Positions 41,809 to 49,341 of a DNA stretch of 49,341 nucleotides are shown here, one piece after another; positions within the stretch are counted from its first letter, which is position 1, and every line of letters begins with the position of its first letter. Under the pieces are notes generated by a model. That model worked only from the letters and a program-made list of their open reading frames with translations, had not been told where the DNA came from and did not search any database. The DNA is taken from NCBI GenBank assembly GCA_030426395.1, contig JAUHYE010000012.1:1-49341 (forward strand), given 5' to 3'. Origin of the DNA: Phycisphaerae bacterium (GTDB lineage: Bacteria; Planctomycetota; Phycisphaerae; Phycisphaerales; UBA1924). Both the position numbers and the translations under genes were made by a program.

Positions 41809-44800
41809 CTACTCGATGTCTTCCATCACGGCCCGCACCGCCGCCTCGAGCTGCGGGTCGACGCCCTCGACCTCGTCGCCGGGGTCGACCTCGACCAGCA
41901 CGTCGGGCACGGCTCCGTTGTTCTCCATGTCGGTGCCGTCGGGTAGGTACCAACCTCGGAACGGCCGGCGGACCGTGGTGCCGTCGATCAGGCGATACGA
42001 CCCGGTCGAGATGACCGCGCCATACGTCTCCTGGCCCACCAGCGGCCCACGCTTGGTGGTCTTGATGGCGTGCGAGAAGATCTCGGCGTTCGAGTACGAA
42101 TTCTCGTTGCACAACACCGCGATCGGGCGCGAATAGCCGTAGATCAGTCGGCGGTCACGCGGGTACGCGTCCTCAGGCACGTCGTCCGGGTTGGCGCCAC
42201 GCGGGATGGTGTACGCGTGCCGCGGCGCCGTGAGCGAGCTGAGCAAGATGTCGGTGGTCCAACCGCCACCGTTGTCGCGCACGTCGATGAGCAGCCCATC
42301 CTTGCCGTTCGCGGCGGCGTACAGGTCACGCTCGAAGTCACGCAGCGAGGGTTCGTTCATGCCGCGAATGTGCAGGTAGCCCACACGCCCGCCGGACAGC
42401 TCCTCAACCTTGGCGCGCCGCTGCCGCACGCCGTCCTCGTACCGCAGGTTGCTGTCGCCGCCCGACGACGTCGGCACGACCAGCACGTACCCAGACCCGG
42501 CCGGGTCGGCGGGCCGCACGTCCAGTAGGGTCTCTTCGCCCGCCGTGCCGGCCATCGCCTCGCTCAGGTCCATGGTGGGCATGCCGCCCTCGGGCGCCAG
42601 GGGCTTGCCGTTGATCGCGGTAATGACGTCGCCCTCGTGCAGCTTGCTCGCGTCGCGCCACGCTGGCCCCTCGGGGATGACGTAGGTCACCTCGTACCCG
42701 CCATCGACCGGCTTGGTCTCGATGCCCAGGTAGCCCGTGCGGATCGACGGCGCGTCGTAGAGCTGGGTGCCGCCCCAGATGCCCAGGTGCGAGCCGTTGA
42801 GTTCACCCATCAGCAGCCGGCCGACCTGGTAGAACTCGCTCGGCGTGCGCGTCACGCGCGCCAACTCCAGGTACCGCTCGGTCAGACCCTCCCAGTTGAG
42901 CCCCTTGAGCGTGGGGTGGTAGAACTCGCGACCCAGCATATTGGCCGCATCGCGGAACTTCTGGGCCTGCTCGGCCGCCACGTCGATGCGCACGGTCGCG
43001 TTGATGCCCAGCGTGTTGGCGCCACCGCCAGACGGCTTGGCCGTGGCCGCCTGCCCGCCGCGGATGAACAGCGCCATCGAACCGTCGGGCGTCACGCGAA
43101 CGCGCGACACGCCGCCGCTCTGCACCGTCTTGCGGTCCTGCCCGCGGTAGTCGACCGAGAACAGGCTGGTGCTGCCATCGATGCTGGCGCTGAACAGCAC
43201 GCGATCGCCGCCCGGCGTGAGAGCGAGATCGCTCACGCCATCGAAGCTCGTCAGCCGACGCACACGCTTCCACGCGTCGTCGGTGTCGAATTCCAGCGGC
43301 TCGCGCTCGGCGGGTTCGTCGAAGTCGGGCGTGTCGATCTTGCCCGCCTTGCTCACCGCCTTGGCGGCGTCCTTGAAGTACTGGGCTAGTTCGTAATCGG
43401 TCTTGCCCTCCAGCGACCGATCGAGCAGCACGGCGTAGGCGTCGTACGACCAGTTGTTGCCCGCCCGATCGCTCAGGAACACGAGCATCTTGCCGTCGTG
43501 GCTGAGCCGGGGCGATGTGTCGATGTCCGGATGCCGCGTGATGTTCACCGGCTCGGCGCCGTCACCGTCCAGGTCCAGCAGCCACACGTCGGCGTTGAAG
43601 TCCAGGTCGGCCACTTCGTAGATGATGTGGCGGCTGTCCGACGCCCACTGCACGTCGGGCTCATTCCAGCTCTCGAAGACCAGCGTGTCCTGGCCGCTGG
43701 CGAGGTCGTGCATCCACAGGTCGCCGCGCTCGCGCAGGTACAGCACGCGGTAGCCATCGGGCGAGGGCATGGGCCGCACGGTTCGCTCGTCGCTATCAAT
43801 GAACGGCTCGACCTCGAACCGCAAAGCCTGCGACCAGCGCTTGCCGTGGTCGATCTTGTCTTCCTTCTCGTCCTCGGCCTTGTCTTCGGCCGGCTCTTCT
43901 TCCTCTTGAGCCTCGTCCTCGGGCTGGTCCTCGCCTTCATTCTCCTCGGCCGCCTCGGCTTCGTCTGCTGCTTCATCTTCGGCGGCTTCATCCTCCGCGG
44001 CCTCGGGTTCTTCCTCGGGCTCGTCGGGCTCGATGTCCTCGCGGGAGAGCGCCACGGTCGCGCGGTAGATCGCGAACTCGCCGCCCTCATCGCTCGAGAA
44101 GTAGAGGTACTGGTTGTCCGGGCTCCAGGCGATGTCCTGCTCGCGGCCGCTCGTGAAGGTCACGCGCCGCGTCGGCCGATCGTCCTCGGTGTTGCGGATG
44201 AACACCTCGCCGCGGGCCACGACCGCCAGCGTCTTGCCATCGGGGCTCAGCGCGGCCTCGTCGACCTGGCGGTCGAGCGTCTCGAGCCGCGTGTCGAGCG
44301 ATTGGCTGTCGCCCGAAGCGTAGATTTCCACGGCCTGCGGCGTCGCGCCGCGCTGGGTCAGGTTGAGCGTGTACAGCGTGTCCCACACAAGGAATACGGC
44401 CGTCGAACCATCATCGGATACGTTGAGGTCCAGCACGCCGTGGCCGATGGTGTGCTCGCCATCCTCGGGCGCGAAGTTTGTGAGTCGGCGGGGGCCGTCG
44501 GCATCGGTCCGGCCGGCGGGGATGCGCCAGACGTTGTTCTGCCCGTGCCGGCTGGAGACGTAGATGGTCGAGCCGTCGGGCAGGCCGAACGCGTTGGCGT
44601 CGTTGCCATCGAAGTTCGTGAGCCGCTTGAACCGGCCGGTCTCGGTGTTCATCTCCCAGACCTCGCCCGCGGCCGCACCCTGGTACGCCGGGCGGTCGTA
44701 CACGTCGCGCTGGCGCGAGAACAGCACCCGCGAGCCATCGCTTGCCATGTGCGGAGCCAGGCCGAACGCATCGGTCAGCCGCGTGATGGGGCCACCGTCG

Positions 44801-45378
44801 ATCGGCACGCGATACATGTTCACGCCGCGATACATGCTCGGTTCCAGGTTCGCGGTCACCAGCACGGCGTCACCCGAGGCGTCAAAGTCCGAGAGGCTCA
44901 GCGAGCGGTCGCTCAGCGTGATGCGCCGCACCACACCGCCCACGGTCCGCCCGTTGCTGGTCGAGATCGGCATGGCGTACAGATTCGTCGAGCCATCGCG
45001 CGTCGACTCGAACACCAAGGTCGAACCATCGGGGCTGAACGCGCTGGCAAGGTCGTCGGCCGGATGCGTCGTCAGCCGCGATGCCACGCCGCCCTTGGCG
45101 CTGACGGCCCACAGGTCGCCCGCCCACGCGAACACGATGGTCGAGCCATCGGGGCTCAGGCTCGGCATGCGGGGATAGCCCACGCGGGACTGCTCGGCCA
45201 TCCACGCCGCGCCGGCCCGCGCTCCGGTCTCATCCGGACGGCTTGCTGAAAGCGACGCGTCGGCCGTGGTCGTGGCGTTGCTGGCGCAGGCCATCTGGAG
45301 CGAGGTGGTGCCCGCCGCCAGCGCCATGACGAACGCGGCCGACACGCGGCACCTTCCGAGTAGGTCGAACCCTGGCAT
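41809..45378 (-). CDS. Tricorn-like protease (S41 family) with beta-propeller and PDZ
   Basis: 1189 residues. N-terminal signal region ends near LQMACASN (an imperfect lipobox around Cys31). Residues 60-430 and 510-800 are PD40/WD40-type propeller repeats (SLSPDGSTIVFAWAGDLWAV; AFSPDGSTLVFESTRDGSTN). A PDZ domain follows (TYVIPEGPAWRDASKLHEGD, then VITAINGKPLAPEGG), and the S41 domain carries catalytic Ser1096 in CNENSYSNAEIFSHAIK and GQETYGAVIS. Residues about 445-505 are an Asp/Glu-rich insert between propellers. Degrades peptides in the periplasm or outside the cell. Family certain; substrates unknown. Confidence 0.93.
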   Translation of the reverse strand: MPGFDLLGRCRVSAAFVMALAAGTTSLQMACASNATTTADASLSASRPDETGARAGAAWMAEQSRVGYPRMPSLSPDGSTIVFAWAGDLWAVSAKGGVASRLTTHPADDLASAFSPDGSTLVFESTRDGSTNLYAMPISTSNGRTVGGVVRRITLSDRSLSLSDFDASGDAVLVTANLEPSMYRGVNMYRVPIDGGPITRLTDAFGLAPHMASDGSRVLFSRQRDVYDRPAYQGAAAGEVWEMNTETGRFKRLTNFDGNDANAFGLPDGSTIYVSSRHGQNNVWRIPAGRTDADGPRRLTNFAPEDGEHTIGHGVLDLNVSDDGSTAVFLVWDTLYTLNLTQRGATPQAVEIYASGDSQSLDTRLETLDRQVDEAALSPDGKTLAVVARGEVFIRNTEDDRPTRRVTFTSGREQDIAWSPDNQYLYFSSDEGGEFAIYRATVALSREDIEPDEPEEEPEAAEDEAAEDEAADEAEAAEENEGEDQPEDEAQEEEEPAEDKAEDEKEDKIDHGKRWSQALRFEVEPFIDSDERTVRPMPSPDGYRVLYLRERGDLWMHDLASGQDTLVFESWNEPDVQWASDSRHIIYEVADLDFNADVWLLDLDGDGAEPVNITRHPDIDTSPRLSHDGKMLVFLSDRAGNNWSYDAYAVLLDRSLEGKTDYELAQYFKDAAKAVSKAGKIDTPDFDEPAEREPLEFDTDDAWKRVRRLTSFDGVSDLALTPGGDRVLFSASIDGSTSLFSVDYRGQDRKTVQSGGVSRVRVTPDGSMALFIRGGQAATAKPSGGGANTLGINATVRIDVAAEQAQKFRDAANMLGREFYHPTLKGLNWEGLTERYLELARVTRTPSEFYQVGRLLMGELNGSHLGIWGGTQLYDAPSIRTGYLGIETKPVDGGYEVTYVIPEGPAWRDASKLHEGDVITAINGKPLAPEGGMPTMDLSEAMAGTAGEETLLDVRPADPAGSGYVLVVPTSSGGDSNLRYEDGVRQRRAKVEELSGGRVGYLHIRGMNEPSLRDFERDLYAAANGKDGLLIDVRDNGGGWTTDILLSSLTAPRHAYTIPRGANPDDVPEDAYPRDRRLIYGYSRPIAVLCNENSYSNAEIFSHAIKTTKRGPLVGQETYGAVISTGSYRLIDGTTVRRPFRGWYLPDGTDMENNGAVPDVLVEVDPGDEVEGVDPQLEAAVRAVMEDIE

Positions 45379-45579
45379 GGCTGGTCTCCTGATGTCTGGG
45401 GCCGGGCGGGCCCGCTGGGGTCGTTAGCGCACACAAACCGCCCGAAGGCCTTCCCCCTCGCGGCGATGCCTGACAGGTACAGACTACAGCGGTTGATGCG
45501 CTGGGTCTACCGCCCTGTCGCCCCGACGGGGGGAGCCCCGGCAGATTGCGCGCTTAATTGGTGGTGGGCGAAGGGCCTG
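45379..45579. other. Gap between tricorn-like and DUF1570 genes
   Basis: 201 bases. Contains GCCCCGACGGGGGGAGCCCC (about 45522-45541), a possible weak terminator for the DUF1570 gene; I see no gene or clear promoter. Confidence 0.3.
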
Positions 45580-46866
45580 CTACCGCGTCGCCGTCCGCTG
45601 GGTCTCGCCAAGCTCGTCGTCGCCCTGCCCCTCCCGGGCGGCCGCCAGCCAGCGGCGGGAGATCCGACGCTCCAGGGCGTCCACCTCCCCAAAGTGGCGC
45701 TCGAACCGCTCCAGGTGCTGCTCGGGTGTCTGCTTGCCGGCCGGCAGGTCTGCCAGCTCGGCCAGGTACGCCGCCAATTCGTCCCGCTGCGTGCGGTGCA
45801 GCTCCTTGAACAGACCGTACGCCGTCGCATACAGCGGCCGGGCGGTGTAGGCCTGCATGTTCGTGTTGTCGTCGAGCACGACCAGCTTCTCCAGGCTGGG
45901 CAGGTCGCCGTCGAGCACCAGCTTGTCGAGCTCCTGCTCCCGCGGCTCGTACTCGAACGCGAAGCCGAACTGCCCGCCAATGCTGTGCGACTCGAAGCTG
46001 GCCGCCAGCCCCTCGCTCACCCACAACGGGTACGACGATCGGCGGTCCTGCAATCCGGTGTTGAACGCGAGCAAGTGGACCGCCTCGTGAAGCACCTTGG
46101 CGACGCCGAAGCGGAGCACCTGGTCCTCGATGCGTTTGCGTTCCTTATCCAGATTATCACTCAGGTCGTTGGCGGCGTCGAGCAGCAGTTGGGCCTGCTC
46201 GTCGCGTCCCACGCGGTTGGCTTCGTTGGCCTGGTCGATGAGCTGGGTGATGCGGTCCTCGTAGGTCGCCAGCTCGCGCATCACGCCGATGAGGCTGGGC
46301 GTGGTCCGATCATCGTGGATCACGATGGCGTTGTGACCCATGCTGTAATAGCCAGCCGTCCAGCCCGCGTCGAAGCCGTCGTGCGTGCGCGCGAAGTCGA
46401 GGTAGTCGGCGTGCTGCCCGAAGAACACGCACACCAGCCGATGGGCGTGGGGATGCACGGGCACGCCCAGGCGATCGATGTCCCGGAAGTACTGATCCCG
46501 GGCGCGTTCCAGCAGGGTGATGCGATCGCGGGTCCAGTCATCGGGCGCGTCGCTGAGCACCATGTACGAGCGAGACCGGTACGTCTTGAATCTATTACCG
46601 AGCTTCTCTTGCAGTGGCTCGATGATCGAAGTGTCATCGCTCGAGGAGAGCCGGGCGTCGCGCTCGAGCGAACGTGCCCGCTTGGCGGCCTCGTGCCGGA
46701 GCTCGGGATCGCTCCAGGCCTCGATGTAGGCGTCGAATGCCTCGCGGTGCCTACCGTCGGCCTCGGCCTGCTGGGCCCGCAGGAACGCGTCTCTTGGCGA
46801 AGCGAACGCCAGGCCCGCGAACACGAACATGCTGGCACAGAACGATAATCTCGAACGCGGACGCAT
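45580..46866 (-). CDS. DUF1570-type secreted metallopeptidase
   Basis: 428 residues with an N-terminal signal peptide (CASMFVFAGLAFAS). The zinc motif is VAKVLHEAVHLLAFNTGLQD, His260, Glu261 and His264, and PLWVSEGLAASFE gives Glu285 as third ligand. The spacing is that of DUF1570 peptidases, which are expanded in planctomycetes. The region 25-75 resembles a TPR pair. Upstream of the protease gene on the same strand, with about 200 bases between that hold no gene. Substrate unknown. Confidence 0.85.
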   Translation of the reverse strand: MRPRSRLSFCASMFVFAGLAFASPRDAFLRAQQAEADGRHREAFDAYIEAWSDPELRHEAAKRARSLERDARLSSSDDTSIIEPLQEKLGNRFKTYRSRSYMVLSDAPDDWTRDRITLLERARDQYFRDIDRLGVPVHPHAHRLVCVFFGQHADYLDFARTHDGFDAGWTAGYYSMGHNAIVIHDDRTTPSLIGVMRELATYEDRITQLIDQANEANRVGRDEQAQLLLDAANDLSDNLDKERKRIEDQVLRFGVAKVLHEAVHLLAFNTGLQDRRSSYPLWVSEGLAASFESHSIGGQFGFAFEYEPREQELDKLVLDGDLPSLEKLVVLDDNTNMQAYTARPLYATAYGLFKELHRTQRDELAAYLAELADLPAGKQTPEQHLERFERHFGEVDALERRISRRWLAAAREGQGDDELGETQRTATR

Positions 46867-47018
46867 GGGCGGTCCCCCTTCCGGCTTGACCTATCGGCCA
46901 GTGATCGGGGCCCCACGCGTCGGGTGGGCGGGGCGTGCGTCCGAGAAGGCCCATCACGCGTCCGTTGTGCCGGTCGTTCGCATTGCACCGCCGGCGGGCG
47001 TCCCAGCTACCATCGCCG

Positions 47019-48224
47019 ATGCCACGCCGCGCCGCTGTTATCTGTGCCCTGCGAACACCCGTCGGCCGCTTCGGCGGAACGCTCGCGAGCGTCCGACCCG
47101 ACGACTTGGCCGCTCACGTCATCCGGGCCGTGGTGCAGCAGTCGGGCATCGATCCCACAACGATTGACGACGTCTACTTCGGCGCCGCCAACCAGGCGGG
47201 CGAGGACAACCGCAACGTCGCACGTATGGCGGCTCTGATCGCTGGTCTGCCCACGAGCGTTCCCGGTTCGACCGTCAACCGGTTGTGCGCGTCCGGGCTC
47301 GAGGCCGTCAACATCGCCGCCCGCATGATCGAGGCCAACCACGGCGACGTGTTCATCGCCGGCGGTGTCGAGGCCATGAGCCGAGCGCCCTACGTGCTGA
47401 GCAAGCCCGACACGGCCTACGCCCGCAACCAGGAGATGCACGATACCTCCATCGGCTGGCGGTTCGTGAACCCGAAGTTGGCCGAGTTGCACCACCCCTA
47501 CGCGATGGGCGAGACCGCCGAGAACGTGGCCCGCAAGCACACCATCAGCCGCGAAGAACAGGACGCGTTCGCCCTGTCCAGCCAGCAGAAGTGGGCCGCG
47601 GCCCAAGAGCGGGGGCTGTTCAAGGACGAGATCGTTCCGGTGCCCATCCCCCAGCGCAAGGGCGAGCCGATCCACTTCGATACCGACGAGCACCCGCGGC
47701 CTGATACCACGATGGAGAAGCTCGCCAAGCTCAGGCCGGTGTTTGCTCAGGATGACCTAGGCACGGTGACCGCCGGCAATTCATCGGGCATCAACGACGG
47801 CGCCGCCGCGATGCTGCTTGTCGAGGAGAGCCGAGCCAGGTCGCTCGGTCTGACTCCGTTGGCCTTCGTGGGCCCGAGCGCCTCGGCCGGTGTCGATCCG
47901 GCGTACATGGGCATCGGCCCCGTGCCCGCGATTCGAAAAGCTCTCAAACGTGCGAAGCTCTCGGCGCACGACATCGGCCTGTTCGAGATCAACGAGGCCT
48001 TCGCCGCCCAGTCCGTCGCGTGCGCGCGAGAACTCGACATCCCCAGTGAGAAACTCAACGCACAGGGCGGCGCGATCGCCATCGGCCACCCGCTTGGCTG
48101 CACCGGCGCCCGGTTGGCGACGACGCTTGTCCACCAGATTGTCCGCACCGGCACAACCCACGGCGTTGCGTCGCTCTGCGTCGGTGTTGGCCAGGGGCTG
48201 GCGACGATTTTTGAGCGTGCCTGA
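47019..48224 (+). CDS. Thiolase, PcaF / acetyl-CoA acyltransferase type
   Basis: 401 residues. Catalytic Cys90 ([12 protein letters not shown]), His357 ([11 protein letters not shown]) and Cys387 (CVGVGQG) are present. The stretch [20 protein letters not shown], then [13 protein letters not shown] and [13 protein letters not shown] resembles 3-oxoadipyl-CoA thiolase PcaF more than fatty-acid FadA, but general 3-ketoacyl-CoA thiolases share these. The start at 47019 is the usual [19 protein letters not shown]. It stands alone, divergent from the DUF1570 gene and convergent with the aminotransferase. Confidence 0.93.
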   Translation: MPRRAAVICALRTPVGRFGGTLASVRPDDLAAHVIRAVVQQSGIDPTTIDDVYFGAANQAGEDNRNVARMAALIAGLPTSVPGSTVNRLCASGLEAVNIAARMIEANHGDVFIAGGVEAMSRAPYVLSKPDTAYARNQEMHDTSIGWRFVNPKLAELHHPYAMGETAENVARKHTISREEQDAFALSSQQKWAAAQERGLFKDEIVPVPIPQRKGEPIHFDTDEHPRPDTTMEKLAKLRPVFAQDDLGTVTAGNSSGINDGAAAMLLVEESRARSLGLTPLAFVGPSASAGVDPAYMGIGPVPAIRKALKRAKLSAHDIGLFEINEAFAAQSVACARELDIPSEKLNAQGGAIAIGHPLGCTGARLATTLVHQIVRTGTTHGVASLCVGVGQGLATIFERA

Positions 48225-48227
48225 TGC

Positions 48228-49247
48228 TCAGACGCCCGCGGCCATCTTCTCGAACCCACGCCCGAATGCTGCCACGAGCTGGTCGATCTCAGACTCGGTC
48301 ATCGGCGTCGAGAGCGTGGCCGAGCAGGTGTTGATGAGGATGAAGCCCTCGGCGAACATGTGCTCGAGCAGGGCTTTCAATCGAATGTTCTCTTCGGGTG
48401 TCAGATAGGACTCGCGGAAGTTTCGCGGCGGCTGCGGTTTCATGTGCACACGGAACATCGATCCGCCGCCGGTGACACACGCGGGCACGCCCGACTCTGC
48501 AATCGCCGCCTCGATTCCCTTCATCGCCCGATCCGCCAGCGCGTTCAGCCTTGCCACGGCGGCCTCGTCGAACAACTCCATCGCGACTAAACCCGCCGTC
48601 GTGCTGATGGGGTTGGCCGAGAATGTGCCCGAGTGCGGGAACAGCACCCGCTTCGCGCGTGGGTTCAGGACCTCCATGACCTCGGATCGCCCGACCACCG
48701 CACCCACGGGGAATCCGCCGCCGATCATCTTGCCGATGGCCGTCAGGTCGGGAGTAACGTCGTAGCGGGATTGCAACCCGCCGTGCTCGGTACGGAACGT
48801 GATGACCTCGTCGAGCACGAGAAGCGAGCCGTTCCTGGTCGCCCACTCGCGGATTACCGTCACGAAATCGGGGTCCGCCGGCTTGAGGCCGACACGATGG
48901 GGCATGAGATCGAGCAGCACGCACGCCAGGTCGTCGGCGTGCCGATCCAGGATCGCGATCGCACGCTCGGGGTCATTGAACGGGATGATGACCACGTCGC
49001 CCAGCGCCGAGGCGGGGGTGCCGTGCACGAGCGGCACACTCTCGGGCCGGTCGATGCTGCCCCAGGTCTCCGGACGCGGGGCCTGGCTCACCTCGGCGTA
49101 GTCGTACACGCCGTGGTACGCGCCCTCGACCTTCGCGATCTTCGGGCGGTTCGTAAAGGCGCGCGACGCCTTGATCGCCACCATGATCGCCTCGGTCCCC
49201 GAGTTCACAAACCGGAGCTTCTCGAAGGCGGGGTTGCGCGAGCACAA
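48228..49247 (-). CDS. Class III aminotransferase (HemL-like), 5' truncated
   Basis: At least 339 residues of a glutamate-1-semialdehyde aminomutase-like enzyme (family length about 430). Seen: FVNSGTEAIMVAIKASRAFT, KVEGAYHGVYDYAEVSQAP, LLVLDEVITFRTEHGGLQ and DLTAIGKMIGGGFPVGAVVG with PLP lysine at codon 48729-48731, and FSANPISTTAGLVAME. The first 90-110 residues are missing: family-like sequence continues to about 49256 (KAEHLCSRNPAFEK) and then meets an in-frame TAG at 49272-49274. The TTG at 49247 is only the formal start. Either the gene is broken by something beyond 49256 or the window ends in a chimera. A true HemL role is not certain; some homologues act on other amino-ketones. Confidence 0.8.
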   Translation of the reverse strand: MCSRNPAFEKLRFVNSGTEAIMVAIKASRAFTNRPKIAKVEGAYHGVYDYAEVSQAPRPETWGSIDRPESVPLVHGTPASALGDVVIIPFNDPERAIAILDRHADDLACVLLDLMPHRVGLKPADPDFVTVIREWATRNGSLLVLDEVITFRTEHGGLQSRYDVTPDLTAIGKMIGGGFPVGAVVGRSEVMEVLNPRAKRVLFPHSGTFSANPISTTAGLVAMELFDEAAVARLNALADRAMKGIEAAIAESGVPACVTGGGSMFRVHMKPQPPRNFRESYLTPEENIRLKALLEHMFAEGFILINTCSATLSTPMTESEIDQLVAAFGRGFEKMAAGV

Positions 49248-49341
49248 GTGCTCGGCTTTCGTGTTCGGCGACTACACAGTTGTCGCGCAATGGTTACAGC
49301 CGATCGACGGTCATTTTCTTGGTTTGTCATTGAAAATAACA

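Noticed and set aside
43498..45249. A 583-residue open frame on the plus strand
   Set aside because: Antisense to the tricorn-like protease; mirror-frame composition, no family.
47019..48224. Firm assignment as PcaF in a beta-ketoadipate cluster
   Set aside because: No other pca genes are near, and general thiolases share the same motifs; kept as PcaF-type only.
1..49341. CRISPR array, IS element or prophage
   Set aside because: No spaced direct repeats, transposase, terminal inverted repeats or phage structural genes were seen.

Overview
The window is GC-rich bacterial chromosome, very probably from a planctomycete of the class Phycisphaerae. Three things point there: a secreted protein ending in the dockerin-like tail of that class (DLDADG...TIFDFLTF...ADFDGDGELTIFDFLAF, positions 25060-25215), a DUF1570-type secreted metallopeptidase, and a membrane protein with a planctomycete-style CxxCG...CPxC zinc ribbon. 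CMP-KDO synthetase, a complete outer flagellar L/P-ring set and a flagellar FliW/CsrA pair fit a motile, LPS-bearing diderm. There is no prophage, IS element or CRISPR array; this is mostly core genome.

Layout. 1-603: 3' part of a sigma-70 factor. 999-5832: a PilT-like ATPase, a membrane-anchored GspE/PilB-like protein with a degenerate Walker A, and a CvpA-like membrane protein, in one operon. 5910-7136: an M42-like peptidase. 7149-9260 (minus): four genes joined by 4-base ATGA overlaps, centred on a heme-type membrane domain fused to a Rieske domain. 9320-9382: an orphan dockerin tail. 9413-9988 (minus): a DCC protein and tRNA-Thr. 10088-23983: one long flagellar block: a small unknown protein, flgF, flgG, flgA, flgH, flgI, a rod-binding flgJ, flgN, flgK, a giant flgL, fliW, csrA and two flagellins.

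24057-28215: a Xer recombinase, a dockerin-tailed beta-propeller protein, and a divergent histidine kinase / receiver pair. 28368-30930: homogentisate dioxygenase, a secreted protein and a CrcB fluoride channel, coupled by 4-base overlaps. 30940-33655 (minus): gcvT, panC and a PilZ-like protein. 34348-38764 (minus): a TPR protein, kdsB and a divergent pyrG, which links CTP supply to CMP-KDO synthesis. 38868-40957: def, fmt and an ImmA-like metallopeptidase. 40997-46866 (minus): a zinc-ribbon membrane protein, a tricorn-like protease and a DUF1570 peptidase. 47019-48224: a PcaF-like thiolase. 48228-49247 (minus): a class III aminotransferase whose 5' end breaks off at a compositional change 80-85 bases before the window ends.

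The most interesting signals are regulatory and architectural: (i) both flagellin leaders share the same 13-base Shine-Dalgarno block and each carries a hairpin showing GGA in an 8-base loop, directly downstream of fliW-csrA; the second leader can also fold in two mutually exclusive ways; (ii) an identical 17-base sigma-54-like element stands before both early flagellar units; (iii) the PilT / pseudo-PilB / CvpA-like operon; (iv) the compact Rieske-heme module with an unfamiliar Cys/His partner protein.
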